Assembly: GCA_046155815.1 (NCBI GenBank)
Contig: JBJXFY010000177.1
Location: 1-38,228, forward strand
Direction: 5' to 3'
Length of the DNA stretch: 38,228 bases
Source: JBJXFY01 sp046155815
GTDB lineage: Bacteria; Verrucomicrobiota; Verrucomicrobiia; Limisphaerales; CAIMTB01
Position numbers and translations under genes: made by a program. Positions 1 to 9,779 of the stretch are shown piece by piece. The notes beneath the pieces are model-generated. The model had not been told where the DNA came from and searched no databases. It saw nothing but the letters and a program-made list of their open reading frames with translations. The number at the start of each line of letters is the position of its first letter. Position 1 is the first letter of the stretch.

Positions 1-3000
1 CACAAAGGTCTTGCGCGGTGGTTGGATGACCGTCGTGCTCCAGGGGTGGCCAGCCTCTTGCCAGGCCGGTCGTCGGGTCCACGCCGCGGTGGACGGTGTC
101 GGGGAACGTGAAGCCGGCCCCGAGCGGCACCGTGCGCGGGCTGAGCGGGTCGTAGAGCCGCGCGGCGGCGTTGATGGGCTGCGCGCCCGCGGGGTCGAGG
201 CTGTCGAACACCACCTGCGCCGCCGCCATGTCGAGGATGTCCGGCAGGCCGCCGGCGGCCGTGGTGAGCGACTGCCCGACCTGCAGCGGGGGCACGGCGG
301 CGGGCCATTCGATGGCGTAGGCGATGTTGACCGGGTCGCCGGTGACGCCGCCGGGGCGGCGGTCGAGCCACGGCACCGCGTCACCGGGCGCGTACTCGGG
401 CCGGCCGTCGCGGTCGAGGTCGAAGAAGAAGTCCGGCTGCAGGGGGTAGAACCACTGCATGACGACCTCGCCCTCATCGCCGAAGAGGCCCGCGGCGCGG
501 GCGTAGAATTTGCCATGGTAGTCCTGCCACGCGGGGCCGGAGACGATGCGGTTGTCGCGCGTCATCAGCGGCAGCGCGGAGACGGGCAGCGGCGGCTGGA
601 TCTCGTTCCCGACCACGCCGTCGTAGCGGAAGAACCACGGGGCCTGCTCGTCCACCACGCCGAACACCTTAAGCCGCCATTCGCCGCTGGCCGGGTCGAG
701 ATGCTTCAGCAGGACGAACGGATCGGACGCCTTCGGGCTCACGCGGGCATTGAGGTCGTTGCGCAGCGCGTGGAGCACGCCGCCGGCGAGCAGCGCGTGC
801 TCCTCGTTCGGGTTGAAGCCCGGCCGCGTGGCGTCCGGCTGGGCGTACACCTGCGCCTGCGGGAACTGCAGGGGCGAGAGCGGCCCGGAGCCGAGCTGGC
901 TGGCGATGACAATCGTCGGCGCGTTGGTGGGCCAGCCCAGCGCGTACTCATAGGGCAGGCTGGACCAGGCGACGCCGAGGCGGTTCTGCTCATACCAGAC
1001 GACGACGAGGTTGCCGGCCTCGGTGTGCGTGTTGACGGGCAGGATCGGCCCGGTGCGGCCGGCGCGGTCGTACACGGCGCCGTCGTAGGGCGCGTTGGTG
1101 AAGAGGACGTAGCCGTTGAGGCCGGGGTAGTCGTCGTGCAGGGCGTTGGTGATCGGGGAGCCGATCGTCCACGCGACGTTGGTGACGAGATGGAGCGGGT
1201 CGTTCCACGCGATGGAGCGGGCCACCCGGAACTCATGCGGCTGCAGCTCGGCGTTGGGGGCCCGGCCGCCCGTCTGGAGGTAGTGCAGCACGCTGTACCC
1301 CGGGGTCGGGCTGGTGAAGACCTTGCTGGCGCTGTCCACCTGCGCGCCGTCGGCGGTGGTGTAGATGAGGTTCACGAAGCCATGCTGGAAGTCCGGCTGG
1401 TCCGGCTCCACCTGCACGGGCGTGCCCACGACGTGCAGGTCCGGATCGGCCGGCCACACGTTGAACGACAGCGTGGGCAGCGTGATCTCGTTGGTGAACT
1501 TCTGCCGGATGAACGTGTCGCCGAACTCGGTGAGGTTGGTGACGACCTCGTAGGTGCCGGTGCGCCAGCGGACCTCGGCGACCACGGGGCGGATGGCGAA
1601 GAGCTTGCGGTCGCCCGCGCTCCAGAAGAAGGAGTTGCCCGGCTGGTCGTGGCCGCCGCCCGACAGGATGGTGATGGTGGGCAGCTCGGCCAGCGTGCCC
1701 TCGGGGCGGAACACGCGGCGGCCGATCTCGGTGGCGGGGAAGAGCAGCAGCGCCTGCGGCGGCCCGCCGGCCTGCGAGCCGGTGACGGCGACCTGCGCGC
1801 GGTCGTTGATCGCCGCGGCGGCGTCCAGGCTCCAGTCCGTGTCGGCGGACAGCAGGGCCTGGAGATCCCAGGCGCGTCCGTCGGTGTAGAGGTAGGCGCG
1901 CCAGACGCCGTTCGTGTCGAGCGCGCGGCCGACGATCTGGCCGTAGCGGTTCGCGCTGGTCACCTCGGTCCGGCCGCCGCCCAGCAGGTCGCCCAGCTCG
2001 GTCCAGACGCCGTTGTCCCAGCGCACCGCGCGCGAGGCCGCGCCGGTGGCGTACAGCGCGTGGCCGAACACGGTGCCGCCGTCGTTGACGGCCGTGACGA
2101 CGACGTGGTCCGCCCCGGCGGGCCGGCCGAGGTCGCGCGTCTGGCCGAGCGCGAAGAGGAAGCCGTTCGTCGCGCCGCCGGCCGCGAGACGCGCGTGGCC
2201 GGCGACCTCGCCCGCGGCGTTCACCGCCGTGGCCCACATCTCGGCATAGCCGTTGGTGAGCGCGAGGGGGGTGAGCGGGCCGGGGCCGGCGGTGAAGGCG
2301 CGATGCGTGCCGTCGCCGACCTGCGCGTAGCCGACGACGAGGCCGGCGTCGTTGACCGCCGTGGCCACGCTGAGGTTGCCGCCGGGCAGCACGCCGAGAT
2401 CCGCCGGCATGGTGTCCTGCCGCGGGTCCACGGAGAAGGCGCGCAGCGCGCCCTGGGCGTTGGCGACGGCGCCGACGACCAGGCCGGCCGCGTTCAGGCC
2501 GAGGGCGCCGCCGGTGTTGCCGCCGAGATTGTCCACGAGGTACGCGGGCACGGCGGCGCCGTAGCCGGCGTAGAGGAAGGGCTGGCTGTTCGTCTGCGCC
2601 GCGGTGCCGGCCACCCAGCCGGCGAGCTGGCCGGCCTCGTTGAGCGCGGTGGCCACGCCGGCCGGGAAACCGGCGGCCTCGCCGGTGTTCACGACCACGT
2701 AGGCGAGGCGCGGGTTCACCCGGACCTGGAACTGCGTGACCGCCGTCAGCTCCCCGTTGCTAACCTCGATCTCGACGGTGGCGGTGCCGACCTCGCCCTC
2801 GACCGGGTCCAGCGTGGCGGTGCGCGCGTTGCCGGCGCCGCCGAAGGTGATGTTGTTCGTCGGCAGCAGCGCGGGGTTCGACGAGCGGGCCGTGAGCGTA
2901 AGGCTGTTGCCCGTGTGGTCGTCCACGTCCGCGAGGCGCACGGGGAGCACGAGCGGCGGATCCTCCTCCTCGAACTCGACGTCGCGCAGCGGGAAGATGA

Positions 3001-6000
3001 CCGGCGCGATGGGCGTCTTCTCGACCTCCACCAGCAGCGTCGCCGCCGCGGAGGTCCGGCCGCCGGCGGTGACCTGGTACTGGATCGGGTCCGGGCCGAA
3101 GTAGTTGCGGTTGGGCGTGTAGGTGTAGGCGCCGGGCAGGAGCGGGTCGGGCACGAGCCGGCCGTGGGCGGGCGTGGGCGAGAGGATCTGCCAGGTGAGC
3201 GGCTGGCCGTCCGGATCAAAGCCGGGCAGGAAGATTTTCTGGCCCGGGCTGTTTCGCGGCACCACGACGGCGCCGAGGTTGGTGCTGCCGGCGGTCCACT
3301 TCACCGGGTCCGTGATCGCCGCGTGCAGCCGCAGGCCGCCGGGCTTGGGCGCGCTGGTGTCGTACGCCGTCAGGCCGTTCCCCTCGTCGAGCCGGTAGTA
3401 GGCGAGCAGGCCGTCCTCGTTGCCCGCGAGCGGGACGGACATCGCGGCCAGCAGCTCGTCCTGCGTGCGCGGGCGGGTCCACAGCCGGACCTCGTCCAGC
3501 TCCCCGGTGAACCAGCCGGCGAGGCCGTACACGGAGCCGAGGAAGAGCTGCACCGGGCCGGGGCCGGCATTCGTGCTGACGACCGAACCCTGGCTGATGC
3601 CGTCGCGGAACAGCTCCCGCCGGCCGGTATCCGCATCGAAGACCGCGGCCCAGTGGTGCCAGTTCGTGTCGAGGGAGGCGGTGGCGGCCGGCACGGTCAC
3701 GGCCTGCTGGCCCAGCCGGGTTTCAAACACAAACTGCGTGCTGGACGACCAGCCGAGGATGACGCCCGGGGCGCTGCCAAGAACCTGCGGACCGAGATGG
3801 GCAAGGATCTGCCCGTCGTCCGCGGCCGGGCCGTTGGTGTCCGCGCGCCGCGCCCAGAGCTCGAGGGTGAAGGACTCCCCGCCGAGGGTGAACTCCTCCG
3901 TGGTGGCCACGCCGCCGGGCCGGCCGTCGAGGCGGAGGGCGTTCTGCGAGCCGGCCACCGGCGCGTCATCGCGGTTCACCACGTTCAGGTTCACCACCAC
4001 CGGCGCGGAGGTGATCCCGGCGGACGCCGCCCGGTACACGAAGGAATCCGTGCCGAAGAAATTGGGCGTCGGCGCGTAGGCCGCGACGCCGTTGGTGAGC
4101 GTCAGAGTGCCGGACTCGGGCGGGACCTCCACCGTGAACGTGAGCGTGTCGCCCGGGCGGGGCGTGCCGAGCGGCTGCACGCGCTGCGCCGGGATGGGCG
4201 TCTCGACGAGGCCGCTGGGCAGCGTCCAGCGCACGGACAGGTGGGCGCTGCCGTTGGCCCCGCTGTCGGCCTGGTGGCGGACCTCGAAGTAATACCGCTG
4301 GCCGGCGGTGAGGCCGACGGTGGCGGTCTGCTGCGCGGGGTTGAAGTCGAAGCGCCGGAAGCTGACGCCGCTGGCCGGCGAGATGGCCAGCGTGCGGAGG
4401 TTGGCCGCCGAGTCATCCGTGCTGAGCCACAGCCAGGCCTCGTTGGCGCTCGCGATGGCGAAGGTGTAGGCGCCCGTCTCCGGTGGGAGCAGCCAGCCGC
4501 GGAGTCGTTGGCCGTAGCCCGTGCGCCCGCCGGGCGGCACCTCCAGCCCGAGGCCGCTGGCCAGCACCAGGTCCGGCTGGTCCGGCCAGCCGGGGCTGCT
4601 GCCCAGGCCGGCCTCGAGCCCCGCGCTGATCGGGCCGAAGTAGATTTCCCGCGTCACGCCGGCCGCGCCCCAGACATTGGTCCCGGAGACCACGGCGCCC
4701 AGCCCGAACGTGGCCGGCTCGTCTTCCGGCACGTTGACCGTGGCGCCAGCGGACACGCCGGGGATGAAATAGGGCAGCCCGACGAGCGGCGCATGGCGCT
4801 GGCGGGCGCTGAAGTCCTGCAGCGCGCCGCCCACCGGCACGCCGGCCGGGGCGAGCGAGGGGTTCGCGCCGTCGAAATGGACGAAGCCGTCGTCGCAGCG
4901 GAAATCGCGCACGAGGCCCGGTGCGTCCGGCGGCACGAGGCGGTTGAAGTTCGCCGCGATGTCCGCCGCGGAGCGCGCGGTGTTCCACATCCGGATGTTG
5001 TCGAGGTGGCCGAACCAGGGGCGGTTCAAGTTGTCCTCGAAGGGCTCGTGGCCGATGAACACGCTGCGCGGGCTGAGGTTCACCGCCAAGTTGAGCGTGC
5101 CGGTGGCGGCGGGCTGGCCGTCCACGTAGAGCGAGACGGCCCGGCCGTTCACCACGGTGGCGACGTGGTGCCAGCGGTTCGTCGTGACCTTGTTGGTGAC
5201 GCCCGTGGGCGTGAAGTCGTTGAGCCAGTTCGCCATCGAGGGGCTGCCGTCGCCCTGCACGGCCAGGATCAGCCCGCGCGTCTGGCCCGGCGTGCCCATC
5301 ATGGCGACCACGTTGAGCACCGGGTCCGGCAGCGCCGTGGCGTACACCCACGCCTCGATGGTCGCGGTGGCGCCGGAGCCGGTGTCCGAGGCGTTGTCGT
5401 CGCGGGCGTACTGGAGCGCCTGCACGTAGCCCGGGCCCTTCTCGTTGAGCGCCAGGGCGGAGCCGCCGCCCAGCACGGCCGGCGGGGCGTCCGCGGTCGT
5501 GGTGAACAGGGTGAAGCTGCTGCTGGCGGAGTCGCCCGAGCCATCCGTGACCCTGACCTTCACCAAGCTGCCACCGGTGGGACTCGGCAGATCCGGCGTG
5601 AAGACGAGGTTCCAGTTGGTGCCGGTGCCGTCGCGCGGCTGGAAGAAGTGGTTCTGCGGTTTGACCAGCCCGGCCGCTTCCGTGGCGGTGAGCTGCAACT
5701 GCCCGACGGGCCACCGCGGGCTGCCGATGCTGAAGGGCAGGCTGCGCGTGCGGCCGAGCTCCTGGATGTGGACATCGTCAAAGGCGGTGATCGAGGGCGG
5801 GAGGTTCGGCGTGACGGTGTGCTGGTAGCTCGCCGTGCTGGCCGGCAGCCCGCCGCCCGGATCGAAGCGCAGGGTGATGGTGGCGGTGCCCTGCGCTCCG
5901 CGCAGGGGGTTTAGGCTGATCTGGCGGACCGCGGGACTCGGGGCCGTGATGACGAGGTTGGCCGCCGGGATCACCGACTCATCGGAGGACGTCGCCGTGA

Positions 6001-6865
6001 CCGTGATGCTGGCCGGGTTGACGCCTTCGTTCGAGCCGACGCCGACCTGGAAGCTGTCGGTGAAGTCCTGGAAGGACTGGCGCGCGTAGGGCGTGAGGGA
6101 GTCCAGCGGGGCCGTGTACCAGGGGCCCGCCGTGCCGGACAGGGCGACGCGGCTGGCCACGATGGCATACTGCGTGGCGCCGCTGCTGGCCCCGCTGAGG
6201 CCGAACCGCCAGTACTGGGGCGGATCCCAGTAGGGCATGTCGTAGGTAAAGGAACGGTACAGGTCACCACCGGTGGAATGGTCCACTCCGCGGAACGTGA
6301 CGGTGAGCCGGGAAACCGGCGCCCGGGCGAAGGAGGCCTCGAACCGCGTGATCGCCACCCCGGTTCCGAGCGGCGACTCCCCGACCAAGTTGCCGCGGTA
6401 AGTCACCCGGCTGACATAGCTGTTGGGGTTGCCGTTGCCGCTGTCGGTGCCGATGCAGGCGATGACCAGTCCGCCGCCCGTGTTGATGTCGCCGTTGATC
6501 CCGGTGTCCGCGAGCCGGCCGTAGTTGAGCGCAAAGGCCGCCTGCCCGGACCCGCCGCCACCGGTCGCCCTGATGTCCACATCAAAGGCGGCGCTGAAGT
6601 CGGCGTAGGCCCCTCCCGGATGGGTGACGTCGGCCGTGTTGAAGATCACCAGCCCGGACCCGCCGTTCGCCAGGACGTAGCCGCTGACGCCGGAGTTGAA
6701 AAAAGCCCCGCCAAACATCCCGGCATTCGGGGCCGGTGCGGTCACGTTGCTGGGGTCGGAATAGACGTAGGCGCGGACCCCGTGGCCGGCGGCGGTGAGC
6801 AGCAGCAGGAGCGCCGCCCGGCGGACCCACCGGGGGAAACAGGTCGAAAAACGGTTCAGCTTCAT
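1..6865 (-). CDS. Giant secreted LamG/PA14/HAF-repeat protein, 3' end outside window
   Basis: The frame is open from ATG at 6865 to the window edge, at least 2288 codons with no stop; the C-terminus is missing. Residues 1-32 form a Sec signal peptide (Arg-rich start, LLLLL core, cleavage near VRA/Y). Reading along: an N-terminal beta-rich unit; an Ig-like unit with VTATSSD...VIP (about 255-330); a LamG/concanavalin-like domain (about 460-650) with the WHHVA and LYVDG motifs; a PA14-like domain (about 738-880); an Ig-like FFGTDSFVYRA segment; a second LamG domain (about 970-1190) with WHHWAAVFD; a second Ig-like unit (about 1300-1380); then HAF-type repeats (about 1400-1690). The rest is not recognised. 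Such proteins are exported and probably bind carbohydrate or surface polymer; the exact role is unknown. It follows the upstream gene by 16 bases, so it is probably the last or a late gene of the operon. Frame was checked at several points against conserved motifs. Confidence 0.88.
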   Translation of the reverse strand, partial: MKLNRFSTCFPRWVRRAALLLLLTAAGHGVRAYVYSDPSNVTAPAPNAGMFGGAFFNSGVSGYVLANGGSGLVIFNTADVTHPGGAYADFSAAFDVDIRATGGGGSGQAAFALNYGRLADTGINGDINTGGGLVIACIGTDSGNGNPNSYVSRVTYRGNLVGESPLGTGVAITRFEASFARAPVSRLTVTFRGVDHSTGGDLYRSFTYDMPYWDPPQYWRFGLSGASSGATQYAIVASRVALSGTAGPWYTAPLDSLTPYARQSFQDFTDSFQVGVGSNEGVNPASITVTATSSDESVIPAANLVITAPSPAVRQISLNPLRGAQGTATITLRFDPGGGLPASTASYQHTVTPNLPPSITAFDDVHIQELGRTRSLPFSIGSPRWPVGQLQLTATEAAGLVKPQNHFFQPRDGTGTNWNLVFTPDLPSPTGGSLVKVRVTDGSGDSASSSFTLFTTTADAPPAVLGGGSALALNEKGPGYVQALQYARDDNASDTGSGATATIEAWVYATALPDPVLNVVAMMGTPGQTRGLILAVQGDGSPSMANWLNDFTPTGVTNKVTTNRWHHVATVVNGRAVSLYVDGQPAATGTLNLAVNLSPRSVFIGHEPFEDNLNRPWFGHLDNIRMWNTARSAADIAANFNRLVPPDAPGLVRDFRCDDGFVHFDGANPSLAPAGVPVGGALQDFSARQRHAPLVGLPYFIPGVSAGATVNVPEDEPATFGLGAVVSGTNVWGAAGVTREIYFGPISAGLEAGLGSSPGWPDQPDLVLASGLGLEVPPGGRTGYGQRLRGWLLPPETGAYTFAIASANEAWLWLSTDDSAANLRTLAISPASGVSFRRFDFNPAQQTATVGLTAGQRYYFEVRHQADSGANGSAHLSVRWTLPSGLVETPIPAQRVQPLGTPRPGDTLTFTVEVPPESGTLTLTNGVAAYAPTPNFFGTDSFVYRAASAGITSAPVVVNLNVVNRDDAPVAGSQNALRLDGRPGGVATTEEFTLGGESFTLELWARRADTNGPAADDGQILAHLGPQVLGSAPGVILGWSSSTQFVFETRLGQQAVTVPAATASLDTNWHHWAAVFDADTGRRELFRDGISQGSVVSTNAGPGPVQLFLGSVYGLAGWFTGELDEVRLWTRPRTQDELLAAMSVPLAGNEDGLLAYYRLDEGNGLTAYDTSAPKPGGLRLHAAITDPVKWTAGSTNLGAVVVPRNSPGQKIFLPGFDPDGQPLTWQILSPTPAHGRLVPDPLLPGAYTYTPNRNYFGPDPIQYQVTAGGRTSAAATLLVEVEKTPIAPVIFPLRDVEFEEEDPPLVLPVRLADVDDHTGNSLTLTARSSNPALLPTNNITFGGAGNARTATLDPVEGEVGTATVEIEVSNGELTAVTQFQVRVNPRLAYVVVNTGEAAGFPAGVATALNEAGQLAGWVAGTAAQTNSQPFLYAGYGAAVPAYLVDNLGGNTGGALGLNAAGLVVGAVANAQGALRAFSVDPRQDTMPADLGVLPGGNLSVATAVNDAGLVVGYAQVGDGTHRAFTAGPGPLTPLALTNGYAEMWATAVNAAGEVAGHARLAAGGATNGFLFALGQTRDLGRPAGADHVVVTAVNDGGTVFGHALYATGAASRAVRWDNGVWTELGDLLGGGRTEVTSANRYGQIVGRALDTNGVWRAYLYTDGRAWDLQALLSADTDWSLDAAAAINDRAQVAVTGSQAGGPPQALLLFPATEIGRRVFRPEGTLAELPTITILSGGGHDQPGNSFFWSAGDRKLFAIRPVVAEVRWRTGTYEVVTNLTEFGDTFIRQKFTNEITLPTLSFNVWPADPDLHVVGTPVQVEPDQPDFQHGFVNLIYTTADGAQVDSASKVFTSPTPGYSVLHYLQTGGRAPNAELQPHEFRVARSIAWNDPLHLVTNVAWTIGSPITNALHDDYPGLNGYVLFTNAPYDGAVYDRAGRTGPILPVNTHTEAGNLVVVWYEQNRLGVAWSSLPYEYALGWPTNAPTIVIASQLGSGPLSPLQFPQAQVYAQPDATRPGFNPNEEHALLAGGVLHALRNDLNARVSPKASDPFVLLKHLDPASGEWRLKVFGVVDEQAPWFFRYDGVVGNEIQPPLPVSALPLMTRDNRIVSGPAWQDYHGKFYARAAGLFGDEGEVVMQWFYPLQPDFFFDLDRDGRPEYAPGDAVPWLDRRPGGVTGDPVNIAYAIEWPAAVPPLQVGQSLTTAAGGLPDILDMAAAQVVFDSLDPAGAQPINAAARLYDPLSPRTVPLGAGFTFPDTVHRGVDPTTGLARGWPPLEHDGHPTTAQDLC
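1795..2665 (-). repeat. HAF-type repeat region inside the giant protein
   Basis: Residues about 1400-1690 contain six or so degenerate units of roughly 45-55 residues with the core A-x-N-(D/A/E)-(A/G)-G-x-(V/L)-x-G, for example ALNEAGQLAGW, GLNAAGLVVGA, AVNDAGLVVGY, AVNAAGEVAGH and AVNDGGTVFGH. This matches the pattern of the probable extracellular repeat called the HAF family. The units presumably form a beta-propeller-like or solenoid fold; that is inference. The repeats are diverged at DNA level. Confidence 0.7.
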
Positions 6866-6881
6866 GGCAATGCCGGCGGGT

Positions 6882-8621
6882 TCAGGGGGTGGTCCCGGCG
6901 TTCAGCACGCCGAGGTCGGAGAGGCGCCGCAGCTCCAGCGATCCGGACGTGGACAGCGGCAGCCGGTGCAGGCCGGTGATCGTCTCCGCGTACGTGCCGC
7001 CCAGCACCTCGCCACCTTCGCCGGGATCGGGCGCGGGACCGGCATCGAGCCGGAAGGTGATGTCGCGCGTGACCGCGTAGGCGTTGGCGCCGTGGTCCGG
7101 GTGGTAGAGGTGGAGAAAGGGGTTCGTGGGCAGGTCGCCCGGCATCGCCAGCGTGCCGGTGACCACGTTGCTCGGGGCGAAGACGCCGGTGAGCGGCAGC
7201 GTGAACTGGCCGTTGGTGCGCGCGAACTCGAAGTGCGGCGCCGTCAGCCGCCGGCCCCGGACCGCCCCGCTGCGGACGTCCGCGGCCGCGTAGCCCACGA
7301 GCCGCGCCGGGTCGGTGACGAGCGCCGTGGCGCGCGGCGGCAGGTAGGCCGGCGGGTTGGTGCCGGCGGGCGGGTTCGTCCGCACGTACACCAGCGTCAC
7401 GTCCCGCAGCAGCGAGACCTGCCCGCCGTCGTCCACGTGCAGCAGCAGCCGGAGCGGGAAGCCCGCGGCCACCGGCCCCGGCGTGCCCGGCCCGCTGGTC
7501 GCGCCCAGCGTGGGCGAAACGTTCGTCACCGTCACGGTGCCCACCCACAGCCCGGTGAAGTCCGCCGCCGCGCCGGCCGCCGCGTTGACGCCGACATGGT
7601 ACAGCGTGCCCTCGCCGTCGGAGACGCGGAGCAGGCTGGCGGCGGCATCGCCGGGCGCGATGACGGCCACGGCGGCCCGGCGGGCGGCCGGCGCTCCGCC
7701 GAGCTGCGAGCGGTCCAGACCCAGCCGCAGCCGGTGGGCCCTGCCCGCCGCTACCGGCTGGTGGTGGGTGCCCAGCGGCCGGACGCCGTTCGTCTGGCCA
7801 GGCAGCGGCGGCAGCAACAGCAGCGCCGGGGCCAGCGGGCCGGCGGACTCGATCCGGATGGACTTCGCCGCGGCGTGGACGTTGCGCAGCGTGATCTCGA
7901 CGCGCCGCAGCACGCCGTTGAAGTCCACCCCCTCGCCGGAGTTCACCTCGAGGCTGAAAGGCGCGACGAACTCCGACGCCCCGCGCGTGTACACCCAGCA
8001 CGCCTCGCCGCGGCGCATCACGTCGTCCGGCGCGACCGCGTTCCATCTCCCGTCCGGGCCGAGCCGGAAGATCTCCGCGAGCCGCCCGCTGCCCGGCTCG
8101 AAGTGCGCCCCCGACGCGCGGAAGAACTGGCGGAACGTCGGCGCCACCGTGTCGTCCACCGGGAAGCCGCGCAGGTTGAAGCGGTCCGGCACCCAGTCCG
8201 GCGTCGTGAGCACCGGCCGGCCCGTGACCGACCACGTCACGGCGTTCGTGCCGGCGAGGCGAACGAGGTACGCGCGCTGCGGCAGCACGGCGTGCAGGTT
8301 CGCCAGCCGCGCCTCGGGGCTGTTCGTCGGGAAGAACGCGAGCCACTGCGCGCGGTTCCACCCGGCGGTGTCGGGATTCTGGATGAAGTCCGTGGCCGAC
8401 ACGCGCTCGGACCACGTCCACACGCTCGCCAGCGGCAGGCCGGCGAAGACGGCGGACGGCGCGCGGTCCGGCGGCTCGACCTCGAGCCACACGGCGTTCC
8501 AGCCGGGCTGGAGGGTGAGCGTCTGCGTCAGCGCCTGCGCGTGAACCCGCGGCGGGCACAGCGCGGTGACGAGCAGCAGCCAGCCGGCGGGACGGAGCCA
8601 GGAACGGGGGGCGGTTTGCAT
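6882..8621 (-). CDS. Secreted 579-residue protein of unknown family
   Basis: ATG at 8621 is chosen because it places a clear Sec signal peptide at the N-terminus (residues 1-28, hydrophobic WLLLVTAL core, VHA/Q cleavage); the frame stays open for 101 codons further upstream, but that part is Arg/Ser-rich and overlaps the foldase gene. The mature protein starts with a beta-rich stretch containing LQPGWNAVWLEVEP, followed by a long region rich in Trp, Pro and Thr-Asn, with no membrane segment and no anchor at the C-terminus. I do not recognise an enzymatic motif. The GWN...V.LEVEP opening resembles repeat units seen in secreted proteins of this phylum, but that is only a resemblance. It sits 16 bases after the foldase gene and 16 bases before the giant protein, so the three are very likely co-transcribed. 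Confidence 0.85.
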   Translation of the reverse strand: MQTAPRSWLRPAGWLLLVTALCPPRVHAQALTQTLTLQPGWNAVWLEVEPPDRAPSAVFAGLPLASVWTWSERVSATDFIQNPDTAGWNRAQWLAFFPTNSPEARLANLHAVLPQRAYLVRLAGTNAVTWSVTGRPVLTTPDWVPDRFNLRGFPVDDTVAPTFRQFFRASGAHFEPGSGRLAEIFRLGPDGRWNAVAPDDVMRRGEACWVYTRGASEFVAPFSLEVNSGEGVDFNGVLRRVEITLRNVHAAAKSIRIESAGPLAPALLLLPPLPGQTNGVRPLGTHHQPVAAGRAHRLRLGLDRSQLGGAPAARRAAVAVIAPGDAAASLLRVSDGEGTLYHVGVNAAAGAAADFTGLWVGTVTVTNVSPTLGATSGPGTPGPVAAGFPLRLLLHVDDGGQVSLLRDVTLVYVRTNPPAGTNPPAYLPPRATALVTDPARLVGYAAADVRSGAVRGRRLTAPHFEFARTNGQFTLPLTGVFAPSNVVTGTLAMPGDLPTNPFLHLYHPDHGANAYAVTRDITFRLDAGPAPDPGEGGEVLGGTYAETITGLHRLPLSTSGSLELRRLSDLGVLNAGTTP

Positions 8622-8637
8622 GGACGGCGGAGAGTTT

Positions 8638-9615
8638 TCAGGGAGCGGGCAGGCGCGGCGGGCGGGACGCGAGGGTGGCCGGCGGCGGGGCCAGTTCGGC
8701 GAGGCGCGCGGTGTTGATCTCGACGGGATGGTCGTCGCGCAGGCGCGCAAACAGCGCCGCCTCCGCCGCCGCGGCGCGCGCCCGCGCCAGATCTTGGCGC
8801 ACTCGCTCCCGCACCTCGTCCAGCGACCGGACCTGTGCCGGCCGCCGCCCGAGGACTTGCACGAGGAAAACTCCCTCCGCGGTCGCGATGACGGGGCTGA
8901 CCGCGCCCGGCTCCTTGGGCGCAAAGTACTCCGCCACCACCTCGGCCGGCAGGAACTGCCCGGCGCTGGAGCGCGTCAGCCAGCCGAGGTCGCCGCTGCC
9001 GCGCCGGCTGCCGGCGTGCCGCGAATGTTCGCGCGCCAGCGCGGCGAAGGCCGCCGCCGCATCCGGCGCGGCGAGGGCCGCACGGCGGATTTCCTGCGCG
9101 TGGGCCAGCGCCCCGTCATGCCGCGCCGCAGCGGCCGGGGGCGGCAGGGGGAGCTGGATCAACGCCGCGTGGACCTGTTCCGGCGCGGTGTAGCGTTCGG
9201 CGTGGCGCGCGTGGAACTCCGCGAGTTCCGCTTCGCTGGCCGCGGCCGCCGCCCCCGGCCCGTCGAGCTGGCTCTCCTCGAACCGCTGCGCGACCAGGTT
9301 CTTCCACGCCGCCTGAAGCGCCGGCGAGCGGTCCAGCCCGGCCCGCTGTGCGCCGGCGAAGAGCAGCTCGCGCCGCACGAGCCGGTCGAGCAGCGCGGCG
9401 TCTGCGATCGGGACACCCTGCCGGTCGCGTTCCGCGAGGAAGGCGTCCACGGAGATCGCCGCCGGCCCGACGCGCGCCAGTTCGTCCGCGCCGGGCGGGC
9501 GCGCCGCGGAAGGCGCGGTTTCCTGCCGGCAGCCCGCGACGCCGAGCAAGGCGGCCAGGGCAAGGACGGCGGCAAGGTGGCGCGGAGGCGGGGAGGCGGG
9601 GCTGGGCGTGTTCAT
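8638..9615 (-). CDS. Parvulin-type peptidyl-prolyl isomerase lipoprotein
   Basis: A 325-residue foldase of the PrsA/SurA type. Residues 1-29 are a lipoprotein signal ending in the lipobox V26-A-G-C29. An alpha-helical chaperone-like region (about 45-140) contains the ARVGPAAISVDAFL element typical of SurA-like proteins. A parvulin (rotamase) domain follows at about 142-258: FAALAREHS, GSGDLGWL and a V-S-P-V-I...GVFLVQVL strand. The rest is helical and Pro-rich. It should act outside the inner membrane, speeding proline isomerisation in exported proteins. It is first in an operon with two secreted proteins, one enormous, which suggests a dedicated foldase. No good ribosome binding site is visible before the ATG. 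Confidence 0.88.
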   Translation of the reverse strand: MNTPSPASPPPRHLAAVLALAALLGVAGCRQETAPSAARPPGADELARVGPAAISVDAFLAERDRQGVPIADAALLDRLVRRELLFAGAQRAGLDRSPALQAAWKNLVAQRFEESQLDGPGAAAAASEAELAEFHARHAERYTAPEQVHAALIQLPLPPPAAAARHDGALAHAQEIRRAALAAPDAAAAFAALAREHSRHAGSRRGSGDLGWLTRSSAGQFLPAEVVAEYFAPKEPGAVSPVIATAEGVFLVQVLGRRPAQVRSLDEVRERVRQDLARARAAAAEAALFARLRDDHPVEINTARLAELAPPPATLASRPPRLPAP

Positions 9616-9745
9616 GGCCGTGCTGCGCGAGGCTCCGAGCCTGGTCCGTTTGCGCCCTTGGCACTTGGGCGGCGGACCCTCGTCCCGGCCGTACCGGGAG
9701 CCTCGTTTGCCTCAGTCCCTACCCGGAAAGCGTGGCGACGTTACC

Positions 9746-9762
9746 GGCGGCGGAACGCCGCC
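9746..9762 (-). terminator. GC hairpin after the kinase gene
   Basis: Perfect 7-bp stem GGCGGCG/CGCCGCC with a 3-base loop, 18 bases beyond the kinase stop codon on the minus strand. There is no T-run, so if it ends transcription it would be a weak or Rho-assisted stop. The 9616-9779 gap otherwise shows no gene. Confidence 0.35.
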
Positions 9763-9779
9763 CCCTCGCCGCCCGTCAT

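Noticed and set aside
11..5914. A stop-free plus-strand frame of 1967 codons
   Set aside because: It is antisense to the giant secreted protein. Its translation is Arg/Ala/Gly/Val-rich with no domain, while the minus frame gives clean LamG, PA14 and HAF motifs. High GC leaves the antisense frame open.
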